5,712 nucleotides of DNA from Lachnospiraceae bacterium UBA2868 (GCA_002350465.1 DEEW01000119.1:1-5712), one strand, 5' to 3'; shown: positions 1 through 5,712, counted from the stretch's first letter. Notes: generated by a model not told the origin, from the letters alone. Numbers and translations: made by a program.

Positions 1-36
1 ATCAATGAAAAAAATTATAAATCTGGTGTCAAAAAA

Positions 37-76
37 CACAGAATACTTAAAGAGACTCTCTGTGATAAAATAGAAT
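37..76 (+). promoter_or_regulatory. candidate promoter/operator upstream of the araC-type gene
   Basis: Two overlapping -10-like hexamers, TAAAAT at 66-71 and TAGAAT at 71-76 (5 of 6 to consensus), lie just upstream of the ribosome binding site. No good -35 is visible at the proper distance; TTAAAG at 47-52 is the nearest and is weak. Just upstream are an imperfectly extended inverted repeat, CACAGA (37-42) with TCTGTG (59-64), and a perfect odd palindrome AGAGACTCTCT (51-61). A weak -35 with nearby palindromes fits a regulated or autoregulated promoter, but all elements are short and could be chance in AT-rich DNA. Confidence 0.3.
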
Positions 77-99
77 TATCATTTGTAAGGGAGAAGATT

Positions 100-1038
100 A
101 TGCCAAAAGAAAAACCGCGGATGGAATTCAGGTTTTACGAAATACCGAAGGGCGATTATGTTCTTGCAAAGCTGGGAAAGGGCTGGGAGCAGGAATACGG
201 TATCGGATACGGGAGAATGTTACATTTCCATAACTATCTTGAGATCGGATACTGCTATCACGGCAGGGGAGAGCTGCTGATTGAAGACAGGACCTATGTG
301 TATTCCGATAATATGTTCTCGGTCATTCCGGAAAATATACCGCATACGACTATTTCAGCACCCGGGAATATATGTAAATGGGAATTTCTTTTTATAGATA
401 TTAAGGGATTTATCCGTGCCGAGATGGACTCTGAAGATCTGTCCGCGGAACAGATAATACGCATCATCAATAAGAGGGGAACCCTTAAGACAGCACAAAA
501 TCACCCGCGGCTTAACGAACTGATCCTCAAGATAATCGATGAGTGCCGTAATGAGAGAATGTACTACAAGGAGAGCCTTAAAGGTTATCTGAAAGCCTTT
601 GTTATAGAAGTATTGCGCCTTGACGAGGAACGTGAGCGGGCAGGAGGAGCAAAGATCACAACATTTGTGAGGGATGCCATCGAATATATCAATCTTCATT
701 ATGCCGAAGATGTCAAGATGGCTGATGTTGCAAATGCCTGTGGCCTGTCGGAAAGTCATTTTCGCAGAATGTTTGAGAGCAGTATGCATATGAAACCCGT
801 GGATTATCTGAACATGGTACGCATAGACGAGGCGTGCAGGCTGATCAGAAGAGGTGACAGGTCTATAGAGCATGTGGGACTTACTGTTGGATATGAAACA
901 CCTTCCACTTTTATACGGAATTTCAGGAAACTGACGGATATGACACCCAAGGAATGGCGTAAAATGCAGGTTCAGGGGGGCAAGATCCGCTCCAGTTACC
1001 ATATTTCCGCCCAGAAGGGGTGGGAGGCGGATTCGTAA
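100..1038 (+). CDS. AraC-family transcriptional regulator (cupin sensor plus HTH_18)
   Basis: This 312-residue protein has the two-part build and usual length of AraC/XylS-type sugar regulators. The N-terminal half (about residues 10-120) is a cupin-like effector domain; H42, H44 and E48 form the H-x-H-x3-E pattern typical of AraC_binding jelly rolls, followed by a turn and a PENIPHT stretch. The C-terminal domain (about 187-296) carries two helix-turn-helix units: the first around 207-226 with ACGLSESHFRRMF, the second around 255-292 with VGYETPSTFIRNFRK and the closing TPKEW. A short basic tail ends the protein. The start at 100 is supported by AAGGGAG at 87-93, six bases upstream; the reading frame is open upstream to the window edge but has no ATG, GTG or TTG there. 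It is encoded on the same strand just before the transporter genes, so it is inferred to be their local sugar-responsive activator. The effector is not readable from sequence. Confidence 0.93.
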   Translation: MPKEKPRMEFRFYEIPKGDYVLAKLGKGWEQEYGIGYGRMLHFHNYLEIGYCYHGRGELLIEDRTYVYSDNMFSVIPENIPHTTISAPGNICKWEFLFIDIKGFIRAEMDSEDLSAEQIIRIINKRGTLKTAQNHPRLNELILKIIDECRNERMYYKESLKGYLKAFVIEVLRLDEERERAGGAKITTFVRDAIEYINLHYAEDVKMADVANACGLSESHFRRMFESSMHMKPVDYLNMVRIDEACRLIRRGDRSIEHVGLTVGYETPSTFIRNFRKLTDMTPKEWRKMQVQGGKIRSSYHISAQKGWEADS

Positions 1039-1059
1039 TAGTCGAATTTGCAAAAAAGA

Positions 1060-1090
1060 AGATTTTTATTGACAACTTTTTCAAAAATCT
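1060..1090. promoter_or_regulatory. inverted repeat around the -35 region, candidate operator
   Basis: AGATTTTT (1060-1067) and AAAAATCT (1083-1090) are perfect 8-base inverted copies separated by 15 bases. The spacer contains the TTGACA box, and the right arm overlaps a second odd palindrome, TTTTTCAAAAA (1077-1087). No U-tract follows, so it does not look like an intrinsic terminator for the upstream regulator gene. Its position over a promoter fits a protein-binding site. AraC proteins more often use direct repeats, so a different regulator, or simple A/T-tract chance, are alternatives. Confidence 0.4.
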
Positions 1091-1102
1091 CCGTGTTATT
1101 AT
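1069..1102 (+). promoter_or_regulatory. candidate promoter for the transporter-lacZ operon
   Basis: A perfect TTGACA lies at 1069-1074. Downstream, TATTAT at 1097-1102 (5 of 6 to TATAAT) is preceded by TG at 1094-1095, giving an extended -10. The spacing between the two hexamers is 22 bases rather than the normal 16-18. Either the extended -10 works with an activator and without this -35, or the promoter is kept weak until a regulator binds. Transcription would start near 1109, leaving a leader of about 55 bases before the binding-protein gene. Confidence 0.45.
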
Positions 1103-1120
1103 AGGTGTGGTTTTGAGAAA

Positions 1121-1139
1121 GCGGAGAGTGATTTTCCGC
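1121..1139 (+). other. small stem-loop in the leader of the binding-protein gene
   Basis: GCGGA (1121-1125) pairs with TCCGC (1135-1139). Inside, GAG and TTT add one A-U and two G-U pairs, giving an 8-bp stem with a three-base TGA loop. With a two-base bulge (GG, 1140-1141), AAA at 1118-1120 could also pair with TTT at 1142-1144. It lies 12 bases upstream of the ribosome binding site. It lacks a proper U-run, so it may protect the 5' end of the mRNA or act as a weak terminator for the regulator transcript. Confidence 0.35.
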
Positions 1140-1151
1140 GGTTTAATGCAC

Positions 1152-1159
1152 AAAGGAGG
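1152..1159 (+). promoter_or_regulatory. near-perfect ribosome binding site of the binding-protein gene
   Basis: AAAGGAGG sits five bases before the ATG at 1165. It is the strongest Shine-Dalgarno match in the window and fits high expression of a binding protein relative to the membrane subunits. Confidence 0.85.
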
Positions 1160-1164
1160 TTTTT

Positions 1165-2577
1165 ATGAAGAAGAAGGTATTAGCACTTATTATGGCAGGT
1201 GCAATGACAGCAGGTATGCTTACGGCTTGTGGCGGATCTGCAACATCCGACGCTGGAGCAGCTCCCGAGGCAGCAGCTGAGGCTACAGAGGAAGCCGCAG
1301 CAGAAGAGGCAGCACCTGCAGAAGCAGCAGAAGAAGAAACAACGGATCTCGGTGGTATATCCGATGACCCCAATACTTTAACGGTTGCAGCATGGGATGC
1401 AAACTTTAACATTCCCGCCCTTGAGGCAGCTGCTGCAGCTTACAAGACCAAGAATCCCGATTTCAAGCTTGAGATCAATACTGTTTCTGGCTCATCAGAT
1501 GTTGAAAACGCTGTTACAAACGCAGCTCAGGCAGGCGATTACAGCACACTTCCCGACATCGTTCTTTTCCAGGATCACTGGATTCAGCAGTATGTCAGCA
1601 ACTATCCCGATGCATGGAAGGATCTTTCAGGCGCAAACATTGACTGGAGTGACTTCGGTGCAGAGAAATTATCATACAGCACAATAGACGGTGTACATTA
1701 CGGAGCTCCCGTAGATAACGGTACGGCAATCTTCGCATATCGTACGGACATTCTTGAAGAGTGCGGATATACGATTGATGATGTTACAGGCATTACATGG
1801 GACCGCTGGCTTGAGATCGGCCGTGATGTTAAGGAGAAGACAGGTAAGTATCTCCTTTCCATGGATCACTCAGGCGATGACCTTCCTTATATGTTCATGC
1901 AGGCAGAAGGTCTGTCACAGTGGAAGAACGGAGATCCCGATATCGCAGGTAACGAGACATACCAGAAGATCCTTCAGGTTATCGTAGACGGAGCAAATGA
2001 CGGAGTTATCCTTCTGTGCAACAGCTGGTCGGAATATACTGACGAGTCTATCGTAGGCGATCAGGTTGCAGGTGTTATGAACGGTAACTGGATCATCCCT
2101 ACCATCAAGCAGGTTGCTGAAAACAGCGGTAAGTGGGAACTCACAACTATCCCTACACTTTCAGGTAAGGAAGGATATGCTTCAAACGGCGGATCTTCAC
2201 TCTATATAACAGCTAACTGCCAGAACTTTGATCTTGCACAGGATTTCCTTGCATACACATTCGGCGGTGGTGAAGGTGCAATCGAGACATATGACAATGC
2301 TCTTAAGAACGGCGGCGTTATCACATGCTGCATCTCAGCAGGTAAGTCAAGTGTTTACCAGGAGCCCGATTCATACTTCAACGGACAGCCTATCTACGCA
2401 GACATCGTTGCAATGGGCGCAAATGTTCCGGTAGTAGAGCAGAATGATTTCCACTACAATCTTCGTACAGCAGTTGGTACGGCTATCACAAACGCAACAA
2501 CGGCCGGCGGCGGCAGTGATCTTGCTGCTGAGATACAGGCAGCTCAGGACGATATCGTTCGTCAGATGAATCTCTGA
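1165..2577 (+). CDS. sugar ABC transporter substrate-binding lipoprotein (SBP family 1)
   Basis: This 470-residue protein captures sugar outside the membrane for the permease pair encoded downstream. It starts with a lipoprotein signal peptide: KKK, a hydrophobic stretch, then the lipobox L19-T-A-C22, so C22 should be lipidated and anchor the protein. Residues about 25-62 are a low-complexity Ala/Glu linker, common in Gram-positive binding lipoproteins. The folded part begins near residue 70 (LTVAAWD) and shows the two-lobed family 1 pattern: LPDIVLFQ around 129-136, DGVHYGAPVDNGTAIFAYRTDIL around 175-198, and GVMNGNWIIP around 306-315. Asn, Asp and Trp residues in such segments commonly line sugar pockets. 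The mature domain contains five further cysteines (200, 285, 352, 388, 389), more than usual for an exported protein. The length fits extracellular binding proteins of oligosaccharide transporters. The link to a galactoside rests on the downstream lacZ and is inference. Confidence 0.93.
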   Translation: MKKKVLALIMAGAMTAGMLTACGGSATSDAGAAPEAAAEATEEAAAEEAAPAEAAEEETTDLGGISDDPNTLTVAAWDANFNIPALEAAAAAYKTKNPDFKLEINTVSGSSDVENAVTNAAQAGDYSTLPDIVLFQDHWIQQYVSNYPDAWKDLSGANIDWSDFGAEKLSYSTIDGVHYGAPVDNGTAIFAYRTDILEECGYTIDDVTGITWDRWLEIGRDVKEKTGKYLLSMDHSGDDLPYMFMQAEGLSQWKNGDPDIAGNETYQKILQVIVDGANDGVILLCNSWSEYTDESIVGDQVAGVMNGNWIIPTIKQVAENSGKWELTTIPTLSGKEGYASNGGSSLYITANCQNFDLAQDFLAYTFGGGEGAIETYDNALKNGGVITCCISAGKSSVYQEPDSYFNGQPIYADIVAMGANVPVVEQNDFHYNLRTAVGTAITNATTAGGGSDLAAEIQAAQDDIVRQMNL

Positions 2578-2615
2578 TTATAGAATGGATATTGCCGGTT
2601 AATAGTGAGTTTATC

Positions 2616-2644
2616 GCAGGGAATCGGGTTCTCCGATTCCCTGC
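2616..2644 (+). terminator. perfect 12-bp stem-loop after the binding-protein gene (attenuator/mRNA stabiliser)
   Basis: GCAGGGAATCGG (2616-2627) and CCGATTCCCTGC (2633-2644) are exact inverse complements around a five-base GTTCT loop. Only three T residues follow before GCAAAA, so termination would be partial. A strong stem between the binding-protein gene and the permease genes is a known arrangement for keeping binding protein in excess, by partial termination or by blocking 3' exonucleases from the upstream message. Which of the two applies here cannot be told from sequence. Confidence 0.75.
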
Positions 2645-2666
2645 TTTGCAAAAGGTAGCTCTTGGG

Positions 2667-2677
2667 AAAAGGGGTGG
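2667..2677 (+). promoter_or_regulatory. ribosome binding site that sets the first permease start
   Basis: AAAAGGGGTGG lies about 10 bases before the ATG at 2688. It supports that start over the in-frame TTG at 2592, whose product would have to be read through the 12-bp hairpin, and over the ATG at 2700, which is too far downstream. The match to the anti-Shine-Dalgarno is weaker than that of the binding-protein gene. Confidence 0.6.
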
Positions 2678-2687
2678 TTTATTCCAT

Positions 2688-3584
2688 ATGAATAAAAAAA
2701 TGACGGTAACAAAAAAGCAGCAGTTTGCCGGATGGATATTTCTGGCACCTGCCACATTATTAATCTTTATTATGAGCTTTTACCCGATGATACAGGCATT
2801 CATCACATCGCTCAAGACGGGATCGGGCGTCAAACTGAAATGGGGTAATCCGCTCTTTGTGAACTACATCAAAAACATTCCTGCGGATAAGATTTTTATC
2901 CGGTCAATGGGAAATACGTTTTTGTATCTGATCATTGAAGTGCCTATCATGCTTGTTCTTGCAATACTTCTGGCACAGATACTGAACAACCGTGATCTGA
3001 AGTTCCGGGGACTGTTCAGGACAATGGTATTTATGCCCTGTGCCGTATCTCTTGTTTCATACGCTCTTATATTCAGAACACTGTTTGCAAGAGAAGGCCT
3101 TATAAACAGTATGCTTATGGGACTGGGTATCATCTCGTCGAATATCAACTGGCTTGGTACAACAGGAACTGCAAGAGCAGTGATCATCATAGGACTTATA
3201 TGGCGATGGACCGGATATAATATGGTGTTTTATCTGGCCGGACTTCAGAATATAGAATATTCGGTATATGAGGCTGCCAAGATAGACGGAGCCAACGGAT
3301 GGAAGACATTCTGGCACATTACGGTACCGCTGCTGAAGCCGACGATCGTAATGACGGCGATCATGTCAATAAACGGAACCTTGCAGCTGTTTGATGAGTC
3401 GGTAAACCTTACAAACGGGGGACCAGCAAATACCTCCATCACAATGTCCCACTATGTATGGAATGAAGCCTTCGGGCAGGGTGTCGGACACTTCGGTTAC
3501 GCGTCGGCTATGTCGTTTGTAATATTCATAATGGTTGCCGTGCTTGCTGCCATTAATATGAAAGTAGGTGATACACGTGACTAA
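2688..3584 (+). CDS. sugar ABC transporter permease, MalF/UgpA type
   Basis: This 298-residue inner-membrane protein is one half of the transport channel. Hydrophobic segments lie at about 14-37, 78-100, 110-133, 163-185, 218-240 and 270-292, giving six helices, the common number for UgpA-like permeases. The cytoplasmic loop between helices 4 and 5 holds the ATPase-docking EAA motif: E195-A-A followed by KIDGANGWKTFWHITVPLLKP, with the conserved G and the I-x-x-P-x-L-x-P end. The start of the protein (FLAPATLLIFIMSFYP, from residue 18) is typical of this subunit. The ATG at 2688 is chosen from the ribosome binding site; an in-frame TTG at 2592 would add 32 residues spanning the hairpin and is unlikely. 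The end overlaps the next permease by 8 bases, so the two are translationally coupled and surely partners. Specificity cannot be read from the permease itself. Confidence 0.93.
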   Translation: MNKKMTVTKKQQFAGWIFLAPATLLIFIMSFYPMIQAFITSLKTGSGVKLKWGNPLFVNYIKNIPADKIFIRSMGNTFLYLIIEVPIMLVLAILLAQILNNRDLKFRGLFRTMVFMPCAVSLVSYALIFRTLFAREGLINSMLMGLGIISSNINWLGTTGTARAVIIIGLIWRWTGYNMVFYLAGLQNIEYSVYEAAKIDGANGWKTFWHITVPLLKPTIVMTAIMSINGTLQLFDESVNLTNGGPANTSITMSHYVWNEAFGQGVGHFGYASAMSFVIFIMVAVLAAINMKVGDTRD

Positions 3585-4425
3585 GAAAAGTTCATCAGCA
3601 ATACAACGGAGACTTATCCCCAGCTATATATTCCTGATAATAGTCAGTTTCGTATCGGTATTCCCTATCTTCTGGATGGTAACGGCAGCTACTAACAATA
3701 CCGTGGATATTGCCAGAGGTAAGATATGGTTCGGCAATCAGGCAATGGTAAACTTAAAATCGCTTATTGATGCTGCATCATCCCAGGGTGCGGGAACATC
3801 GCTCGGAAGATTTATGGGCAACTCGTTTTTCTATGCTTTTGCCCAGACAATCCTGTGTATTTTCCTGTGTTCACTTGCAGGTTATGGGTTCGAACTCTAT
3901 CACGACAAGGCAAAGGACAGACTGTTTACTGTCCTGCTAATGGCAATGATGGTTCCGGCCGTGGCTACACTAATACCGCTCTTTACGATGATGTCCAAGC
4001 TGGGCTTTATTAATACGGTAGCAGGCTTTATGCTTCCTGCGATCTCGACACCGTTTATGATCATGATGTTCAGACAGAATTCGCGTAATTTCCCTGTTGA
4101 CATTATGGAAGCCGCGCGAATTGACGGGCTGTCGGAGTGGGCGATTTTCTTCAAGATGTATATGCCTATTATGAAGTCAACTTATGCTGCAGCTGCGGTA
4201 ATAACATTTATGAATGCATGGAATGCTTATATGTGGCCGAGAGCTGTCATGACGAAAAACAGTGCACAGACGATGCAGATACTGCTTACCAACCTTTCAA
4301 ACGGCTATGTTATCGACTACGGACTTCTTATGATGGCGGTTCTGTTCTGTTCGATACCGACCATGGTTATATTCTTCGTAATGCAGAAGCAGTTTGCGGA
4401 AGGAATCACAGGCGCTGTTAAATAG
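3577..4425 (+). CDS. sugar ABC transporter permease, MalG/UgpE type
   Basis: This 282-residue membrane protein is the second channel subunit and should pair with the preceding permease. Hydrophobic segments lie near 13-37, 84-107, 115-140, 143-165, 204-225 and 247-273. The EAA loop is E178-A-A-RIDGLSEWAIFFKMYMPIMK, a good MalG-type ATPase-docking motif, and the C-terminus QKQFAEGITGAVK is the usual ending of this subfamily. The chosen start is the GTG at 3577, because AGTAGG at 3563-3568 lies eight bases before it; another in-frame GTG at 3568 would overlap that site. The start lies inside the end of the upstream permease gene (8-base overlap), indicating coupled translation. No ATPase gene follows; the next gene is lacZ, so an ATPase encoded elsewhere is inferred. 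Confidence 0.93.
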   Translation: MTKKSSSAIQRRLIPSYIFLIIVSFVSVFPIFWMVTAATNNTVDIARGKIWFGNQAMVNLKSLIDAASSQGAGTSLGRFMGNSFFYAFAQTILCIFLCSLAGYGFELYHDKAKDRLFTVLLMAMMVPAVATLIPLFTMMSKLGFINTVAGFMLPAISTPFMIMMFRQNSRNFPVDIMEAARIDGLSEWAIFFKMYMPIMKSTYAAAAVITFMNAWNAYMWPRAVMTKNSAQTMQILLTNLSNGYVIDYGLLMMAVLFCSIPTMVIFFVMQKQFAEGITGAVK

Positions 4426-4468
4426 GTGGCAAAAAGTTTCGAAGGAAACTTTTTGGCACGTAGGCCAC
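4426..4468 (+). terminator. strong stem-loop between the permease gene and lacZ, with alternative basal pairing
   Basis: AAAAAGTTTC (4431-4440) and GAAACTTTTT (4445-4454) are exact inverse complements around a GAAG loop. The base extends with GTGGC (4426-4430) against GGCAC (4455-4459), pairing at four of five positions with one G-G mismatch. The same GTGGC can instead pair perfectly with GCCAC at 4464-4468, so two basal stems compete. The stem begins on the base after the permease stop codon. The 3' arm ends in five Ts and the 5' arm starts with five As, so it could act as a partial terminator on either strand. lacZ follows on the same strand 16 bases after 4468, so it must be read through or have its own start; no clear promoter is visible in the gap. 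Confidence 0.65.
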
Positions 4469-4483
4469 AAAAGAGGGATAGAA

Positions 4484-5712
4484 ATGAATAAATTTGATTA
4501 TACAATTGTCAAAGATCCCAAGATCTTTGAGCAGGGGAGATTGTGCGCTCATTCCGACCACGAATGGTACAGGAGCATGGAGAGTGCACAGGCAGGCGGA
4601 CTGTCAGACTGCAAATATCCCTTAAACGGAATATGGTGGTTTAACTATGCCGTAAATTATGATGCGGCGGTAAAGGAATTTTACGAGAAGGATTATGACT
4701 GCCGTAAATGGAGCAGGATAAGGGTTCCGGCTCATATACAGACCGAAGGCTACGGCTGCCCCCAGTATGCCAACACGGAGTATCCCTGGGACGGGTTCGA
4801 AGAGGTTGAACCGGGGCAGATACCCCAATACTTCAATCCTGTGGCAAGCTATGTCAGGTATTTTACCCTTCCGAAGGGTTTCGGAAAGGGACCTGTATAT
4901 ATTTCTTTTCAGGGAGCCGAGAGTGGCATAGCAGTCTGGCTTAACGGAAACTACGTGGGATATTCCGAGGACAGTTTTACTCCGGCTGATTTTGACCTAA
5001 CGCCTTTTATTGACAGGGAAGGTGAGAACAAGCTTGCGGTCATGGTATTTAGGTTCACGGCCGGCAGCTGGTGTGAGGATCAGGATTTCTTCAGATTTTC
5101 CGGGCTCTTCAGGGATGTATGGCTTTATACATTCGGTGAGGTGCATATCAATGATATGCGCATCCGGACACCGCTTTTGGAGAATTATACGAAGGCATCC
5201 CTTAATATTGAACTGGCGTCAACAGGAGCTGGCAGGGTTCATGTTTTATTAAGTGACGGCGTAAATACTCCTGTTGATGAAAAATGTGATATCGAAGAGG
5301 AGTCATCCCTTTCATTTGCAGTTAACGATCCTGAACTGTGGAGTGCGGAAAAGCCTAACCTTTATGAACTGACGATAGAAGTATATACTCCCTCGGGAAA
5401 GCTGTCGGAGGTCATCAAGGAAAATGTGGGCTTCAGAGAGTTTAAGATCGGTGAAGACCACATTATGAGGCTTAACGGCAAGCGCATCGTTTTCCGTGGA
5501 GTAAACCGTCATGAGTTTGGAAGCGCTAACGGCAGGGTCATGACAGAGGATATAATAAGGCATGATCTTGAGACGATGAAGCGCAACAACATCAACGCCA
5601 TCAGGACGAGCCATTATCCCAACTGCACGATTTTCTACAGGTTGTGCGATGTTTACGGAATATATGTATTGGATGAAACTAATCTGGAGACTCACGGAAC
5701 ATGGGATACTAT
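4484..5712 (+). CDS. lacZ: LacZ-type beta-galactosidase, glycoside hydrolase family 2 (5' part, cut by window end)
   Basis: The frame is open from the ATG at 4484 to the window edge (409 codons plus two bases), preceded by AGAGGG at 4472-4477, six bases upstream. It hydrolyses terminal beta-galactose from lactose or related galactosides. No signal peptide is seen, so it should act in the cytoplasm. Order: GH2 sugar-binding jelly roll (about 40-220, with LNGIWWF, SYVRYFTLP, FRFSGLFRDVWL), Ig-like domain (about 222-325, ending DPELWSAEKPNLYEL), and the start of the TIM barrel (from about 327). By motif alignment from memory, N97 matches E. coli Asn102, D201 in EDQD the sodium ligand Asp201, H343 (NRHE) His357, H377 (SHYPN) His391, and E402 and H404 (ETHG) the magnesium ligands Glu416 and His418. 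The catalytic acid/base and nucleophile glutamates would lie beyond the edge. The family is usually about 1000 residues, so roughly 600 are missing. Activity on a close relative of lactose, such as a plant or mucin galactoside, is equally possible. Confidence 0.93.
   Translation, partial: MNKFDYTIVKDPKIFEQGRLCAHSDHEWYRSMESAQAGGLSDCKYPLNGIWWFNYAVNYDAAVKEFYEKDYDCRKWSRIRVPAHIQTEGYGCPQYANTEYPWDGFEEVEPGQIPQYFNPVASYVRYFTLPKGFGKGPVYISFQGAESGIAVWLNGNYVGYSEDSFTPADFDLTPFIDREGENKLAVMVFRFTAGSWCEDQDFFRFSGLFRDVWLYTFGEVHINDMRIRTPLLENYTKASLNIELASTGAGRVHVLLSDGVNTPVDEKCDIEEESSLSFAVNDPELWSAEKPNLYELTIEVYTPSGKLSEVIKENVGFREFKIGEDHIMRLNGKRIVFRGVNRHEFGSANGRVMTEDIIRHDLETMKRNNINAIRTSHYPNCTIFYRLCDVYGIYVLDETNLETHGTWDT

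Noticed and set aside
5..73. 22-codon plus-strand frame in the leader of the regulator
   Set aside because: No ribosome binding site is visible before it in the window and the peptide shows no leader-peptide logic such as runs of one amino acid.
355..1053. 232-codon open frame on the minus strand opposite the regulator gene
   Set aside because: It lies almost wholly antisense to a clear AraC-family gene, shows no recognisable domain and has a Cys/His-rich, irregular composition typical of shadow frames.
1039..1164. Catabolite-repression (cre) site before the transporter operon
   Set aside because: The best look-alike, around 1114-1128, does not keep the TG-N4-CG core spacing, so no site is claimed.
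1020..1280. 86-codon plus-strand frame spanning the regulator-transporter gap
   Set aside because: It starts inside the regulator gene, runs through the promoter region and enters the binding-protein gene out of frame; no ribosome binding site or protein-like pattern supports it.
1237..1350. Ala/Glu codon repeats as a tandem repeat or CRISPR-like array
   Set aside because: The repetition comes from a low-complexity protein linker; there is no fixed unit or spacer structure.
2592..2687. Upstream in-frame TTG start for the first permease
   Set aside because: The added 32 residues would be encoded by the perfect hairpin and intercistronic DNA, lack a good ribosome binding site and do not resemble a permease N-terminus.
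5312..5695. 127-codon minus-strand frame near the right edge
   Set aside because: It is antisense to the conserved TIM-barrel entry of LacZ and has no family-like motif.

Overview
The window holds one same-strand carbohydrate-uptake locus, most likely from a Gram-positive anaerobe of the Clostridia and plausibly the Lachnospiraceae. The reasons are a lipoprotein sugar-binding protein with a long Ala/Glu-rich linker after its lipobox, strong AAAGGAGG-type ribosome binding sites, moderate GC, and the family mix (AraC regulator, sugar ABC transporter without its own ATPase, large LacZ). The taxon is inferred from style; no rRNA or other marker gene is present.

Layout: 1-99 is leader sequence with a weak candidate promoter and small palindromes. 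100-1038 encodes an AraC-family regulator with an N-terminal cupin sensor. 1039-1164 is an AT-rich regulatory gap with an inverted repeat around a TTGACA box, an extended -10 and a small leader hairpin. 1165-2577 encodes the lipoprotein solute-binding protein. 2578-2687 carries a perfect 12-bp hairpin. 2688-3584 and 3577-4425 encode the two permease subunits, overlapping by 8 bases. 4426-4483 carries a second strong hairpin starting directly after the stop codon. 4484 to the right edge is the first 409 codons of a LacZ-type GH2 beta-galactosidase that runs out of the window.

Working model (inference from order and families): the regulator senses a galactoside or related sugar and controls the operon. 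The lipoprotein captures the sugar outside the cell and the permease pair imports it. LacZ then hydrolyses the terminal beta-galactose in the cytoplasm. No ATP-binding subunit is seen; a shared MsmX/UgpC-type ATPase elsewhere in the genome is the usual solution in this transporter class. The gaps between cistrons contain stem-loops that could set unequal expression (much binding protein, less permease).

Nothing here looks like an undescribed defence, mobile or RNA-guided system. The points most worth a second look are the non-coding ones: the hairpin with alternative basal pairing before lacZ, the hairpin after the binding-protein gene, and the palindrome and odd promoter spacing before it.
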